From contig OX465600.1 of the NCBI GenBank assembly GCA_950022295.1, positions 197,437,782-197,501,781 on the forward strand: DNA of 64,000 nucleotides. The letters run 5' to 3'. This DNA comes from Bromus sterilis. Lineage: Eukaryota > Streptophyta > Magnoliopsida > Poales > Poaceae. The notes beneath the pieces were generated by a model, which was not told the DNA's origin, made no database searches, and saw nothing but the letters and a program-made list of their open reading frames with translations. Both the position numbers and the translations under genes were made by a program. Positions 24,301 through 34,712 of the stretch are shown piece after piece. Numbering within the stretch: position 1 is the stretch's first letter; the number at the start of each line of letters is the position of its first letter.

Positions 24301-26146
24301 CATGTCATACACTAATTATCTCTAAAACAATTTATTTAACTAAACAATGGTGGGGTCCCTCTGTCATACACTGTTTATTAACAAAAATCGATTTAATTAT
24401 TAGACTGACAAGGGGGCCCATGCGTCATACTAACAGTAGTCTAATTAAGCAACTTTAATTAATTAAAACGGTTGGGGCCCAGATGTCAGCGGGGTCAGGG
24501 TGGGGGTTAATTTCTTATATGCTTTGGTTAACAGGGGGATTAGCCCCGTGCCCACTCGTACAGGCTCACCGGCGGGGAGCCGGGGCACGGCGAGGGGGCG
24601 AGTGGCGGAGCAGGGCAGGAGGTGGGCGTGGCGCGTGGGCGCGGTGTTGGCGGCTGCACGGCGAGCGGCGGAGGTGGGCTCTAGGGCGAGTCCGAGCGCG
24701 GCTAGGAGGCGGGCAGCGGCGAGCATGGCCTCCGTCCATGGCGGCGACGAACGGAGGGGGGTGGGCAGCCCGGTGTCAAATGGATGCAAGGGAGGGCGGG
24801 AATCGAAGGCAGCGCTCACTGTGGTAGCAGGGACGAGCGCGGGGAGGCTGGAGGTGCGGCGTCGACGACGAATCGAAGAGGTTGCCGCCGGTGGCCGGGG
24901 CGGTGATGGGGATGATGGCGATGGGTGTGGTGCTCCGAAGCTTCGTCCTGCCGCAGAGGTTGAAGGAGGGCTTGACGGTGCAGCTCCTGGACTCCTCCAC
25001 GCTGCTCGGGGACGTGGCTGGCCACGAAGACGCTGAGCCCGTGGCGGTGGCGGCTCCGGGGTGGTACAATGCAGGAGGGAGGGGCGAGGTGAGGGGGAAA
25101 ATGGAGGTGGCCTCCGATCCAGGTCTGCAGGGGCCAGGGGTCCTTATCCAGAGGGGGGCAGGTGAGGAGGGGAGGGAGCAGGTGAGCGGAGGGGGCCGGC
25201 GGCATGGCCTCCCTGCCATGGCGCGTGCGGCATGGGGGGAGGGGGGTGGTGGGGATGAGACAGGGGAGGGGAGAGAGAAGAGAGGGGTGGACTGGGCCCT
25301 GGGGTGGGCCTCGCCTGGGGCGGGGCTTAGGGGTTCCTTTTTTTGATTTTCTTGTTTTGTTTTACTTTTCTTTTGTTTAAATGTATTTGGCTATTGTTTC
25401 ATTTTTATAAAATATGAAACATGCACCAAAATTAGTGATGCACTTTACAACAATGCCACAAAAAGTTTTGTGCCCAAATAAAATCAATTGCATTTTGTTT
25501 TATTTAAAAGGTATTAAATGCCACTGATTTGACACCGTTTTTATTTGTTTAACATTTTTAAAACTGGTAATAAAATCCCATCCCACTTTTATTAAAGCCT
25601 ACTGATTTTTAGGCATTTTATAAAAATGGTTTCATAAATTTTGGATCAACTTTATTTTCCACTTGTTTATTATAATTCCATGGTAATTTTAATATTTTTC
25701 AAGCCATTGTTTTATTCCATTTATTATTCCCTAATATTGCTATACCATTTTAATTCAAATAACCAGTACCATAGTAACATGGCTTAATGATTGCTAGGCA
25801 TTTTATAAATAGATTCCATTATTTTGGTTCAACTAAGATTTCCATTTTTATATTAACTTTCAAAATAATTTTTGATGACACCACAAGATTGGTTTCACAA
25901 TCAACACAAACTTGTGATTATTCTAATGGTTAGTTGGATTTGGTTTAACCATGGTCAAGTAGATTGACATGCATCCACAACTCTTGGAGCAAAGTTTTAT
26001 CATCCACTTTTATTTGAAAATTTTATCAGGGTGAGAATCTGACAGAGCTATGATCAAAGGTGATCATGGCTTGATCATCAACAGTATTGATCACCAACAG
26101 TGGAATCACTGTAGTGATTACTGTTACTGATTCTGAGGGTGTTACA
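21307..26146 (-). repeat. 5' LTR of element B1
   Basis: This 4,840-bp LTR carries the primer site at its lower edge. Differences from the 3' LTR are mostly C/T and G/A transitions, for example around 21345, 21440, 24920 and 25020. Confidence 0.9.
24514..24523 (-). promoter_or_regulatory. Possible TATA box of the B1 5' LTR
   Basis: AGCATATAAG on the minus strand, the same element as at 18141 but in the LTR that would drive transcription. Confidence 0.25.
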
Positions 26147-26372
26147 AATCTCCACCACTACAAAGAATTCTCGTCCCGAGAATTAAAAGTAGTGTAAGGG
26201 GTAGAGTTTCGGTTTCGCCTTCTAACAAATCTTCTGGTCCTTGTTGTCCTACTCGAAGAAATTAATCCTTCACGTTGAGGCCTTCACTGGACTGTATCGG
26301 TGCATCTCGATGGGTTTTCATCCTTTCTCGGGGCTTCATCGCGCTTACGAACAGGTTAAGGGATAAAGCTTA
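26147..26372 (-). repeat. Leftover internal fragment of a B-family element, joined to element A integrase
   Basis: These 226 bp match 19775-20000 almost exactly, ending with AGGGATAAAGCTTA in both copies. They lie upstream of the 5' LTR, where host sequence is expected. At 26373 the sequence switches without a gap into element A's integrase codons. This is a deletion breakpoint, probably with a few bases of shared sequence (TTA). Confidence 0.85.
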
Positions 26373-27050
26373 TTCACCACCTCCGTTTGACCATCAGTTT
26401 GGGGAGGACATGTAGTGCTCAACATCAACTTTGTCCCCAACTTTCCCCAAAGTGTCTTCCAGAAGTAGCTCACAAAATTCACATCCCTGTCAAAAACAAT
26501 TGTCTTGGGCACTCCATGCAAGCGTATAATCTCCCTGAAAAACAGGTTAGCAACATGTGACGCATCGTCGCTCTTATGGCATGCAATAAAATGTGCCATC
26601 TTAGAAAATCTATCCACTACCACAAATATACTATCATGACCATATTTAGTGCGTGGCAATCCTAACACAAAGTCCATACTAATATCTTCCCAAGGTGTGG
26701 TAGGAGCCGATAGTGGAGTATACAAACCGTGAGGCTTCAACTTGGACTTGGATATGTTGCATACAATGCAGCGTCGAACAAACCTGTCCACATCACGCCG
26801 CATCCTGAGCCAATAAAAATTATCAGCAAGCATGAGTAGTGTCTTCTCACGCCCAAAGTGACCCATCAATCCTCCTGCATGTGATTCCCGCAACAATAGA
26901 AAACGCACAGACGATTCTGGAACACAAAGTTTGTTAGCTCAAAAAAAAATCCGTCATGGATGTGGAACTTGTCCCATGCATTTCGAAGGAAAGACAAACG
27001 ATATGGTTCAGCAAAATCATGATCAGTTGCATATAAATCACACAAACTCT
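26373..27050 (-). pseudogene. Element A integrase, truncated and frameshifted
   Basis: The clean frame runs from 26908 to 26373. It shows the zinc-binding His-His-Cys-Cys part (ESHAGGLMGHFG and RRCIVC), then the DDE core: Asp in ISMDFVLGLP, Asp in VFDRDVNF, Glu in TDGQTEVVNK. The frame then runs into element B DNA, so the integrase C-terminus is missing here (a distal piece survives at 14605-14933). Between 27050 and 26909 the pol sequence continues in other frames (LESLCDLYATDHDFAEPYR, then WDKFHIHDGFFF), with breaks near 27050 and in a T-run near 26945. It would have inserted element cDNA into the host genome. It cannot be functional now. Confidence 0.88.
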
Positions 27051-27311
27051 CTAATCCAGGAATTTAACATCAAGATGTGTCAATAACATGTTATTCCTAG
27101 AGAGAGCATCAGCAACAACATTATCTTTCCCTTTCTTATATTTGATGATGTAGGGAAAACACTCAATGAACTCAACCCACTTAGCTAGGCGTCTATGCAA
27201 ATTAGATTGAGCTTTCAGATATTTCAAAGCTTCATGATTAGAATGTATGATAAATTCTTTTGGCCACAAGTAATGTTGCCAAACTTCAAGAACTCTGACA
27301 AGTGCATACAA
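27051..27311 (-). pseudogene. Element A RNase H, distal part after a premature stop
   Basis: In frame with the reverse transcriptase ORF but separated by a TAA where a Glu codon is expected (YDK-stop-LYALVR). This Glu is normally one of the catalytic residues. It continues WQHYLWPKEF, then IHSNHEALKYL, where the usual catalytic Asp (HSDH) is Asn, and ends with KDNVVADALSR. Two active-site positions are therefore lost, one by the stop and one by Asp to Asn. Confidence 0.88.
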
Positions 27312-28538
27312 TTATTTATCATAAACAGGATAATTTAATATAGCACTAGAAAGCTTCTCATTGAAATAAGCTATAGGTCTACCTTCTTGCATCAAGACAC
27401 CACCAATGCCTATACCACTAGCATCACATTCAACTTCAAATTGCTTAGTAAAATCTGGTAATGCAAGTAATGGTGCAGAAGTAAGCAAACGTTTCAACTC
27501 ATCAAATGCAAGGTCTTGGGCAATGTCCCAAACAAAAGGCACACCTTTCTTAGTCAATTCATTCAACGGTGCATCAATAGTACTAAAGTCTTTCACAAAA
27601 CGTCTATAATAACCGGCAAGACCGTGAAAACTTCGTACTTGACTAACATTCATGGGAGTAGGCCAATTTTGAATTGCTTCAATTTTAGAAGAATCTACTT
27701 CTACCCCATGCTTAGATACAACATATCCTAGAAATATGACCTTATCTTTTGCAAATGTGCACTTCTCAAGATTAGCATATAATTTAGCATCACGCAACAC
27801 TTGCAAAACATGTCTAATATGATCAGCATGTTCAAATTCATTGCGGCTGTGAATAAGTATATCATCAAAATACACAACCACAAAATGTCCAATAAACTCT
27901 CTCAAAACATGGTTCATTAATCTCATGAAAGTACTAGGAGCATTAGTAAGACCAAAAGGCATAAGTAACCACTCATATAATCCGAACTTAGTTTTGAAAG
28001 CAGTTTTCCATTCATCCCCTTCTTTCATCCTAATTTGATGGTATCCACTACGCAAATCAATTTTAGAGAAAATAGCAGCACCACTCAATTCATCAAGCAT
28101 ATCCTCTAAACGTGGAATAGGATGGCGATATCGAATATTGATATTATTTATAGCTCTACAATCTACGCACATACGCCATGTGCCATCTTTCTTAGGAACC
28201 AAAATAACTGGAACAACACAAGGGCTAAGACTGACACGAATATACCCTTTATCCAGAAGCGCTTGTACTTGTTGCTGAATTTCCTTCGTCTCTTGGGGAT
28301 TGGTCCTGTATGGTGCCCGGTTGGGAAGTGTGGGTCCCGGAATAAGATCAATTTGGTGCTCAATACCACGCAAGGGTTGTAAGCTTCCTGGAACCTCCGC
28401 CGGAAACACATCATCATAATCCTGCAAAACAGCAGACACACTAGAAGAAAGAGGATGATTATCATTAGAAAAAAATACCTCGCCTTTGTACATAAGCACA
28501 AGTGGCGTGGCTGCAGGATCCTCACTAAATTCACTCAT
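27312..28538 (-). CDS. Element A reverse transcriptase and start of RNase H
   Basis: A 408-residue open frame. Upstream linker includes DYDDVFPAEVPGSLQPLRG. The RT core shows PVILVPKKDGTWRMCVDCRAIN, the first catalytic Asp in SKIDLRSGYHQ (about residue 161), and the YFDD box in VVYFDDILIHS (about residues 223-226). The tether and RNase H start are seen in FEVECDASGIGIGGVL near residue 370. It is in the same frame as the gag ORF upstream, with one TAA (28542-28544) between them, so a single gag-pol polyprotein is the likely ancestral form. The RT core itself keeps its catalytic residues. The 5' promoter LTR is now about 30 kb away. Confidence 0.93.
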   Translation of the reverse strand: MSEFSEDPAATPLVLMYKGEVFFSNDNHPLSSSVSAVLQDYDDVFPAEVPGSLQPLRGIEHQIDLIPGPTLPNRAPYRTNPQETKEIQQQVQALLDKGYIRVSLSPCVVPVILVPKKDGTWRMCVDCRAINNINIRYRHPIPRLEDMLDELSGAAIFSKIDLRSGYHQIRMKEGDEWKTAFKTKFGLYEWLLMPFGLTNAPSTFMRLMNHVLREFIGHFVVVYFDDILIHSRNEFEHADHIRHVLQVLRDAKLYANLEKCTFAKDKVIFLGYVVSKHGVEVDSSKIEAIQNWPTPMNVSQVRSFHGLAGYYRRFVKDFSTIDAPLNELTKKGVPFVWDIAQDLAFDELKRLLTSAPLLALPDFTKQFEVECDASGIGIGGVLMQEGRPIAYFNEKLSSAILNYPVYDK

Positions 28539-28541
28539 GTC

Positions 28542-30443
28542 TTATTTTGTGGCTAATGTAAGCAAACTAGTCTCTCTCGCACTTTTCGTTATATTATCAC
28601 TCACAACTATTACATTGGTCTCTCGTGTTGGTTCAAAATTCACCTCTACCTTTTGACGAGACTCATTCACAATTTGATGTGGGGAAATAGGATGGAGATT
28701 AACTTTCTTGCCCTTGAACTCCAAATGATATGTATTGGCTCGGCCATTGTGTTGCACATGGCGATCAAATAACCACGGCCGACCCAACAATAGATGGCAA
28801 ACTGTCATAGGAACCACATCAAAATCGATGGAATCCTTGTATGGGCCTATCTCAAAATTTACGCGCACCATGTGATTCACCTTCATCTCACCATTGTCGC
28901 TCAACCATTGGACATAATAAGGATTCGGGTGAGGTAAGTATTTCAGATTTATCTTGGCACATAACTCCTTGCTTGCGAGGTTGCGGCAGCTACCTCCATC
29001 AATGATCACTTTGCAAGCTTTGTTGGGGCCAACTAATGCTTTGGTTTGGAAAAAATTGCAGCGCTGAGACTCAGATTTGGGCTGCACAATAAGAGCATGT
29101 TGTGACACAATAATGGTAGGAGCATGCGATGGAAAAGCATCCATGCCTTCTTCACTATTGTATCCCTCGTCATTGCATGCGTCGGGGTCTTCATCATCAT
29201 CGGTTTCATACTCGCCGGTTTCTTCATTAATGAACATGACCTTTCGGTTCGGGCAATCTCTCTTAAAGTGACCCGGATTACCGCAAGAGTGACAAGTCAT
29301 CTCGTGATTGCGAGCGGTAGACATGTTGGAGCCTGCACTACTGGCAGGAGCAGCTGGCTTCTTGGCCATAGAACCATTGGAGGCTGGCTTGGAAAATGAA
29401 GAAGAAGCCCGAGTATTGGCACCATAGTTCTCCATAGGCGCGGCAGACGATGTCTTTGGAGAAAATTTGCTAGATGATGTGTATTTGGCCTTCATTTGTG
29501 CCTCTTCTGCAAGCTGTGATTCAGCCTCCCTTGCAAGATGCAATAGATCATTCATATTATAGTATTGGTGATGCCGCACAATACTCTTGATGTTAAATTT
29601 CAACCCATGGAGAAAACGTTGCATAGTCATCTCAACCTCTTCACGGACTCGTGCACGTTGCAGCAACATCTCCATCTCCATATAGTATGCATCAACGGAC
29701 ATAGTACCTTGCTTCAATTGTTGCAATTTATCAGAAACTGTCCGTAAGTAATTAGTGGGAACAAACCAAGCTTTCATGGTCGGCTTCATGTCACGCCATG
29801 TACGAATAGGCTGCCCATCGGTTTCTTGTATCTCGGTCAACACACTCTCCCACCAACGCAAGGCATAACCGTCAAACTCGGAAGAAGCAATCTTGATCTT
29901 CTTGTCCTCCGAATAATCATGCAAACGCCATAATTTTTCCATCTTAAGCTCCCATGTGAGGTACTCTTCCACATCCGTGGAACCTTCAAATTTGGGGATG
30001 TTAAACTTGGGCTTGCTCAAGACATCTTCTTCCTGAATGGGTAGACGGCGCGCACCAAAACCAAGTGGAGGTTGGCGAACCGGCCCTTGAGCACCACGCC
30101 CACGGCCCTGATTGCCCCTCAAATCAGCATTGTCTCCATGGACACTACCATCATCTTCCTGAGCGTTAGGTTGGCGTTGTACAATAGTTGCTTGTATGCC
30201 AGTAACAGATGTTGTCATTTGTTGTAGGCTCTGCTGGATAGCAGCAAGTTGTTGTTGCATAGTGGTGACTGCAGCTTCAGTCGCGTCCACTTTCAGTTGG
30301 ACCGCTTGAACATTTGTATCAATCACATCAGCGGATTTAGTAATCATCCCAGTCAAGTGATCACGGAGACGTTCATATGCCTCCCATGTAACTGGCGCAT
30401 CCTTGTCCTGTTTCTGCATCACATCAAAACCACTTTGAGACAT
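28542..30443 (-). CDS. Element A gag plus protease
   Basis: A 633-residue open frame. An N-terminal coiled-coil-like stretch (about residues 15-95) precedes a basic Gly-Arg-rich segment. The capsid region (Retrotrans_gag family) spans roughly residues 145-300, including FEGSTDVEEYLTWELKMEKLW. A CCHC zinc knuckle (CHSCGNPGHFKRDC) is at residues 384-397, and the retropepsin motif IIDGGS at about 480-485 is followed by LLLGRPWLFD. Gag packages the RNA and the protease matures the particle. The Met at 30443 is followed by an uninterrupted frame, so it is taken as the start. The TAA at 28542-28544 separates it from pol; it is probably a decay mutation rather than a programmed stop, because CRM elements use one fused frame. 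Confidence 0.93.
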   Translation of the reverse strand: MSQSGFDVMQKQDKDAPVTWEAYERLRDHLTGMITKSADVIDTNVQAVQLKVDATEAAVTTMQQQLAAIQQSLQQMTTSVTGIQATIVQRQPNAQEDDGSVHGDNADLRGNQGRGRGAQGPVRQPPLGFGARRLPIQEEDVLSKPKFNIPKFEGSTDVEEYLTWELKMEKLWRLHDYSEDKKIKIASSEFDGYALRWWESVLTEIQETDGQPIRTWRDMKPTMKAWFVPTNYLRTVSDKLQQLKQGTMSVDAYYMEMEMLLQRARVREEVEMTMQRFLHGLKFNIKSIVRHHQYYNMNDLLHLAREAESQLAEEAQMKAKYTSSSKFSPKTSSAAPMENYGANTRASSSFSKPASNGSMAKKPAAPASSAGSNMSTARNHEMTCHSCGNPGHFKRDCPNRKVMFINEETGEYETDDDEDPDACNDEGYNSEEGMDAFPSHAPTIIVSQHALIVQPKSESQRCNFFQTKALVGPNKACKVIIDGGSCRNLASKELCAKINLKYLPHPNPYYVQWLSDNGEMKVNHMVRVNFEIGPYKDSIDFDVVPMTVCHLLLGRPWLFDRHVQHNGRANTYHLEFKGKKVNLHPISPHQIVNESRQKVEVNFEPTRETNVIVVSDNITKSARETSLLTLATK

Positions 30444-31144
30444 GATTAGTAGGTTAGTGCACTAAATAAAAATCTTTTGGTGGACACTCACAACTCACTC
30501 AAAACTGACAAGAAAAGGTGAATCTTACCATTCCAAAGTGAATAGTAATGCGTACCCGTTCGGATGGAGGACTAGTGCACGGATGTGATGAAGTGAATAC
30601 CGGAGTAAAAGAGTGAACACACGACAAAGCAGGATATATGTGGTGGAGTTATAGGTATGGCACCCTAACTTCACCGAAGTCAAGTCCTAGTGCTGATCAT
30701 GTGATACAAACCCAAGGAAAAACTCACACAGTGGAGACAAAAGAAGACAGGCCTCTCAAAAGATCACCACGATGATATGTCCTTTCTAGCACTTGTATAT
30801 CTCTTTGCACTCTTGGATAACTCTTTTTTTATCACACTTCTTTCTCTTTTTTTAATCTTTTCTCTTTTTCTCTCTTTTTTTGATTTTTCTGACACTATTC
30901 CAAACTTGACGAAGATTGCTATAGTACTGCTAATTTTCGGATAATTGCTACAGTGCTACACTATTAGAAAATTTTCGGGAAGAACACAACGAAACAACAA
31001 ACTAAAACAATGACTCCGATGCAATCTAAGTTATGGCAAAACTAGAAACCCTAATATTTTTGTATGGCTTTTTCTGGATAGGACGAAAACAAAAACGATC
31101 TAATAGATGGATTTGGTAGATGCTTACCGAGGAAACACTACAAA
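30444..31144 (-). other. 5' leader of element A
   Basis: Untranslated region between the primer site and gag. It holds a T-rich block (30820-30895) and no ORF of interest. Confidence 0.75.
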
Positions 31145-31154
31145 TCTGATACCA
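31145..31154 (-). other. Primer-binding site of element A (tRNA-iMet type)
   Basis: The minus strand reads TGGTATCAGA three bases after the LTR terminus CCCATATCA. Minus-strand cDNA synthesis starts here. Confidence 0.85.
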
Positions 31155-31157
31155 AGA

Positions 31158-31351
31158 TGATATGGGGTGGACCGATCTTCTCAGTAAGCGAACGGTGAAT
31201 ATGAGGGCGATGATAGATAACTTGTATGTAGCCGATGAACTCTCCTCGCTAGATCCCTGTTGCCAATGCGACAACTCTCTACCCTTTGGATATTCACAAC
31301 TTCACACACTTGCGCAACGTAGCCGTCGACCACGAGACGGTAATTTGCAAT
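31158..31351 (-). repeat. 5' LTR of element A, primer-site side
   Basis: Matches 13669-13862. It is cut at GCAAT (31347-31351), the target duplication made by element C. The rest of this LTR is at 60984-61740. Confidence 0.92.
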
Positions 31352-32724
31352 TGATACGTCTCAAACGTATCTACTTTTCCAAACACTTTTGCTATTGTTT
31401 TGGCTTCATTCTTGCATGATTTGAACGAAATTAACCCGGACTGACGTTATTTTCAGCAGAGCTACCAGTGCTGTTTTCTTTTATACAGGTTTCTGGATAT
31501 TTAGGTACGTTGGAAAAATCCCAAGAAAATATATAAAAAAATCAGCGTTCCGGAAGCTTCCGCGAGTACAAAGGGGGGCCACAGGGCAGCCAGGAGGGTG
31601 CCTGGCGTGGCCAGCCCCTGGCCGCGCCACCTGCCCTCCTGGCTGGGTCGGACACCCCCTGGTGCCCTACTTTGGCCCTATTTATTCTCCCGACGCAGAA
31701 ACCCCAGAACAGAAGTCGCTTTTCCAATCTACGTCGCGGAGCTGCCGCAACCCTCTGTTCTTCTCCGGGAGAGCTAATCTGGAGGCTGCTTTAGCCTCCG
31801 GTGAGGGGAAATCATCGCCATCGTCATCATCATCGCCTCTCCATCACCCCTCTATGACTTCCTCTCTCATGTGCGAGTAATTCCCTGCTGTAGGCAAAGG
31901 GGATGGTAGGGATTGGATGAGTTAGATCATGTAATAGTTCAATCAGATTGTTGGGGGGGGGCATGTTGCCTATCATCTACTTGGTGTTTATCATCTCTGT
32001 TACAACTTGTTTCTCTTAATGCTTCTCACTTTGGGCCCGAGTGCCATGATTTCAGATCTGATCACCCTTTTGTTTCTTGAGTTTGTGGTGTTCTTGATCC
32101 TATCTATGAGTTGTATGCACCTATTATAGTCCGGAACCGGCGATCCCAATGGTGACAGCTTGGGACACCAAAGGGGATGGACTATAATTTGAGTATTCCG
32201 TGTATCCATGAAGTGTTAATGCTTTGTTCCGGTGCTCTTTGACAGGAGTACCTTAATCTCCCTAAGTTCCTTTTGGCTCCGTTTGTAGCGGGAGGGTAGG
32301 ACAAAAGATGTTGTGCAAAGTTCTTATTGCAAGCACGTACAACTACCCTGGGATACACGCCTGATGTTTGATATTTGCCTAAATGATCCTTTCTTTTCTG
32401 TGAGCCTTTCCCGTGTTAGAATCTATTACATGTTTGTTCTCATCCAAGCAGCGCCCAACCATCCATCTCCCTAGCCTACAGTGTTTTATTTCCTGCTGGT
32501 TACTAGTTTTTTACTTTTGATGTTTTACTTTTGCTGTTTCACCACCACTACTACCATCGTATCACAGTTGCTACTAATACCTTTGTGCAAGCAAGTGTTT
32601 ATTTCAGGTGCGGTTGAATTGACAACTCAATTGTCAAAGCCTCTACGTATTCTTTGTGTCCCCAAGTGTCGACTCAATAAATTGGGTTATCTTGCCCGCG
32701 AAGACTATCTCGATCCCCTACAGT
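31352..32724 (+). repeat. 5' LTR of element C
   Basis: Matches 59588-60978. A GC-rich near-palindrome (31585-31655, CCAGGAGGGTGCC with CCTGCCCTCCTGG) precedes the TATA box. The last dozen bases, including the terminal TTATCA, appear deleted just before the primer site. Confidence 0.9.
31678..31686 (+). promoter_or_regulatory. TATA-like box of the element C 5' LTR
   Basis: CTATTTATT after the GC-rich hairpin. The same sequence is at 59924-59932 in the 3' LTR. Confidence 0.4.
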
Positions 32725-32733
32725 ACTGTTTTC

Positions 32734-32751
32734 TGGCGCCATTGCAGGGGA
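32734..32751 (+). other. Primer-binding site of element C (tRNA-Asp type)
   Basis: TGGCGCCATTGCAGGGGA differs at two positions from the intact site in element D (TGGCGCCGTTGCCGGGGA). The latter matches the 3' end of plant tRNA-Asp. Confidence 0.85.
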
Positions 32752-32907
32752 TCATAGCTTTATTGACAGGTCTACTTGAAGTATCCTACCTTCTGCACGC
32801 TATCCACTATGGGTAAGAAAGGATAACCCAAGGTTCCGATCTTACCATCCCGTACGAGAAGAGGTAGTGCTCTTAGCACTAGTGCTAAACTTGATTCACC
32901 TTCAGTT

Positions 32908-33946
32908 ATGAGTCAGTTTGATTCACCTCAGTTACATGCTACTTCTGCTGAGTCTGGCAATATGTCAGATACTCTTGATGATGCTTCTACTACCTTTGAG
33001 ACTACAGGTTCACTTGGTTCTTTTATTGAAGAACAGATTGCTTCTGCTACCCGATTTTCGGGTGTTGAAATTCCTGTTACCCAAACACCTATTGGAAAAA
33101 CTCATAACTTTGCTGGCCTTAAGGAGAAACTCCTTGAGGATGATTATATTACGCTTGATGATGATTTTTGCAGGGAGCTTAATGAATGTGATGATTCCGA
33201 CCCTGCTGCTATAAAGAAGTTGCTAGCAAATCATTCCTTGAAGAACAAGTTTACTCCTGATCCTACTTTTTCTACGTCTCCTATATGCATCACTGATCCT
33301 GATTATGATTTCTCTATTGATCTTTCATTTATATCCACAGTTGAAGTTGATCCCTTTTATGGCAGAGAAAATGATGATGCTATCGAGCACCTGACCAAAC
33401 TCACTGAGTTGGGTGGCTTGTTTACTACTGATGAAAGGATCTGGAACTTTTATGTGACCAAGCTTCTTCCTTTTTCCTTGAAAGGAGATGCTAGAGCATG
33501 GTATGATGCACTACCATGTGGTTCCATTCAAAGTCCTCAAGATATGGCTATATCTTTCGTTGATAAGTATTTTCCTGCTCATATGCAAAATGCTGTTTTG
33601 CAAAGAATTTATAACTTTAAACAGTTGCAGGATGAGCATCTCCCTAAATCTTGGGTGGGGATTTTGCAGTTTGCTGAAGGCTAGACCGGGACATGAGATC
33701 CCTAAGAATGAATTACTTGATATATTTTATGCTGGTCTAACTGATGGGTCTAAATCCTATCTAGATAGTTGTGCTGGTTGTGTTTTCAAGCAAAGAACAC
33801 CGGACGATGCGGAAGAATTGATGGGAAAGATTGCCAAAAACCATGAAGATTGGTCCGTGCCTGAACCACCTCCACCACAAAAGAAGAGGGGCATGCTTGT
33901 CCTAAGCCCCGAAGATATGCAAGAAGCAAAGAAGTCTATAAAATAG
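32908..33946 (+). pseudogene. Element C gag, frameshifted
   Basis: The first frame (32908-33684) carries an acidic N-terminus and the gag core around LLPFSLKGDARAWYDALP and FVDKYFPAHMQ. It ends at a TAG after a shift near 33640-33680. The continuation is in the next frame (about 33660-33946): PKNELLDIFYAGLTDGSK, then DAEELMGKIAKNHEDW and a proline-rich stretch. This arrangement is typical of Athila gag (Retrotrans_gag). One small indel separates the two parts. Confidence 0.85.
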
Positions 33947-34712
33947 AAAGGTATTAAAGCTAAAGACGTGAAGAATCTACCCCCAATTGAGAAGCTGTGT
34001 GAGCCTACCACTCACCCACCTATGGTAGAGGTACACTCTCTTTTAGATTTCAATGCAAGTGACATCCCTAAAGGTAAACCTCCTGACCAATGTTTAGATG
34101 AGCTTGATAATTTATTATGAAGCAGAGTCACTTCAATGAGAAGATACAAGGTCAGTTGCATGATAATACTCTTGCTATCAAAAGTTTGCTTCATGTTCTA
34201 GGAAGAACAGTTAATGATGTTAAATGTCTTGTGAAGCATTTTAATATGGTTCAAACTCAGCTTGAACAAATTTCTAATGTGCAAAAAGATTTTCTTGCTA
34301 ATAATGACAAACAGGACAATTTACAGGCTTATGGTATAAAGACCTGGGGTGGAACACACACCCAGGACCCTCTCTACCCAGAAGGGCATCCGAAGAGGAT
34401 TGAGCAAGATTCTTAAGTGCAGGAAGATGAAACTGTTAGCTCTCCAAAGAAGAAGAAGGGGAAGAAGAAACACAAGGAAGCTGACAATTCCAATTATCCT
34501 ATAGAAAAGAAGAACAAGCTGTTGATCCAAACATCATATCTACCTCCGATGCTGAGACTGAAGACGGTGTTGAACCTGAAAAAGATGCTGAAAAGAATGA
34601 TCCATCCGAGATTCGTGAAGAAGAAACACCCGATAAGCGCAAGAAGTATACTAGAGAAGACTTTCTTGCAAGGAGACATGGGAAGGAACGAGCACCATGG
34701 GTACAGAAACCC
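33947..34712 (+). pseudogene. Element C gag to protease linker, broken
   Basis: Several stops and shifts. Surviving pieces are 34117-34416 (a helical stretch including LLHVLGRTVNDVKCL and VQTQLEQISNVQKDF) and a Lys-rich segment at 34440-34480. They match the region between gag and protease in Athila elements by position and character only. Confidence 0.6.

Larger units (their letters stand above)
14934..26372 (-). mobile_element. Element B1: non-coding Gypsy-type element with 4.84-kb LTRs, partial tandem structure
   Basis: In minus orientation the order is: 226 bp of internal DNA (26372-26147), LTR (26146-21307), complete short internal region (21306-19775), LTR (19774-14934). The LTRs start TGTAACACCC and end GGGGGCGTCACA. 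A tRNA-Met-type primer site follows the first LTR and a purine tract precedes each LTR. The internal region is only 1.53 kb and has no gag or pol, so the element is non-autonomous, like a LARD but with the length in its LTRs. The leading internal fragment duplicates 19775-20000, which points to a third LTR once present upstream (unequal recombination) and since deleted. By eye the LTRs differ at about 45-50 of 4,840 sites (about 1%), so this is the youngest datable insertion here. Confidence 0.85.

Noticed and set aside
28542..28544. Programmed readthrough stop between gag and pol of element A
   Set aside because: CRM-type elements usually have one fused frame, and this copy carries other stops and frameshifts, so simple decay is more likely.
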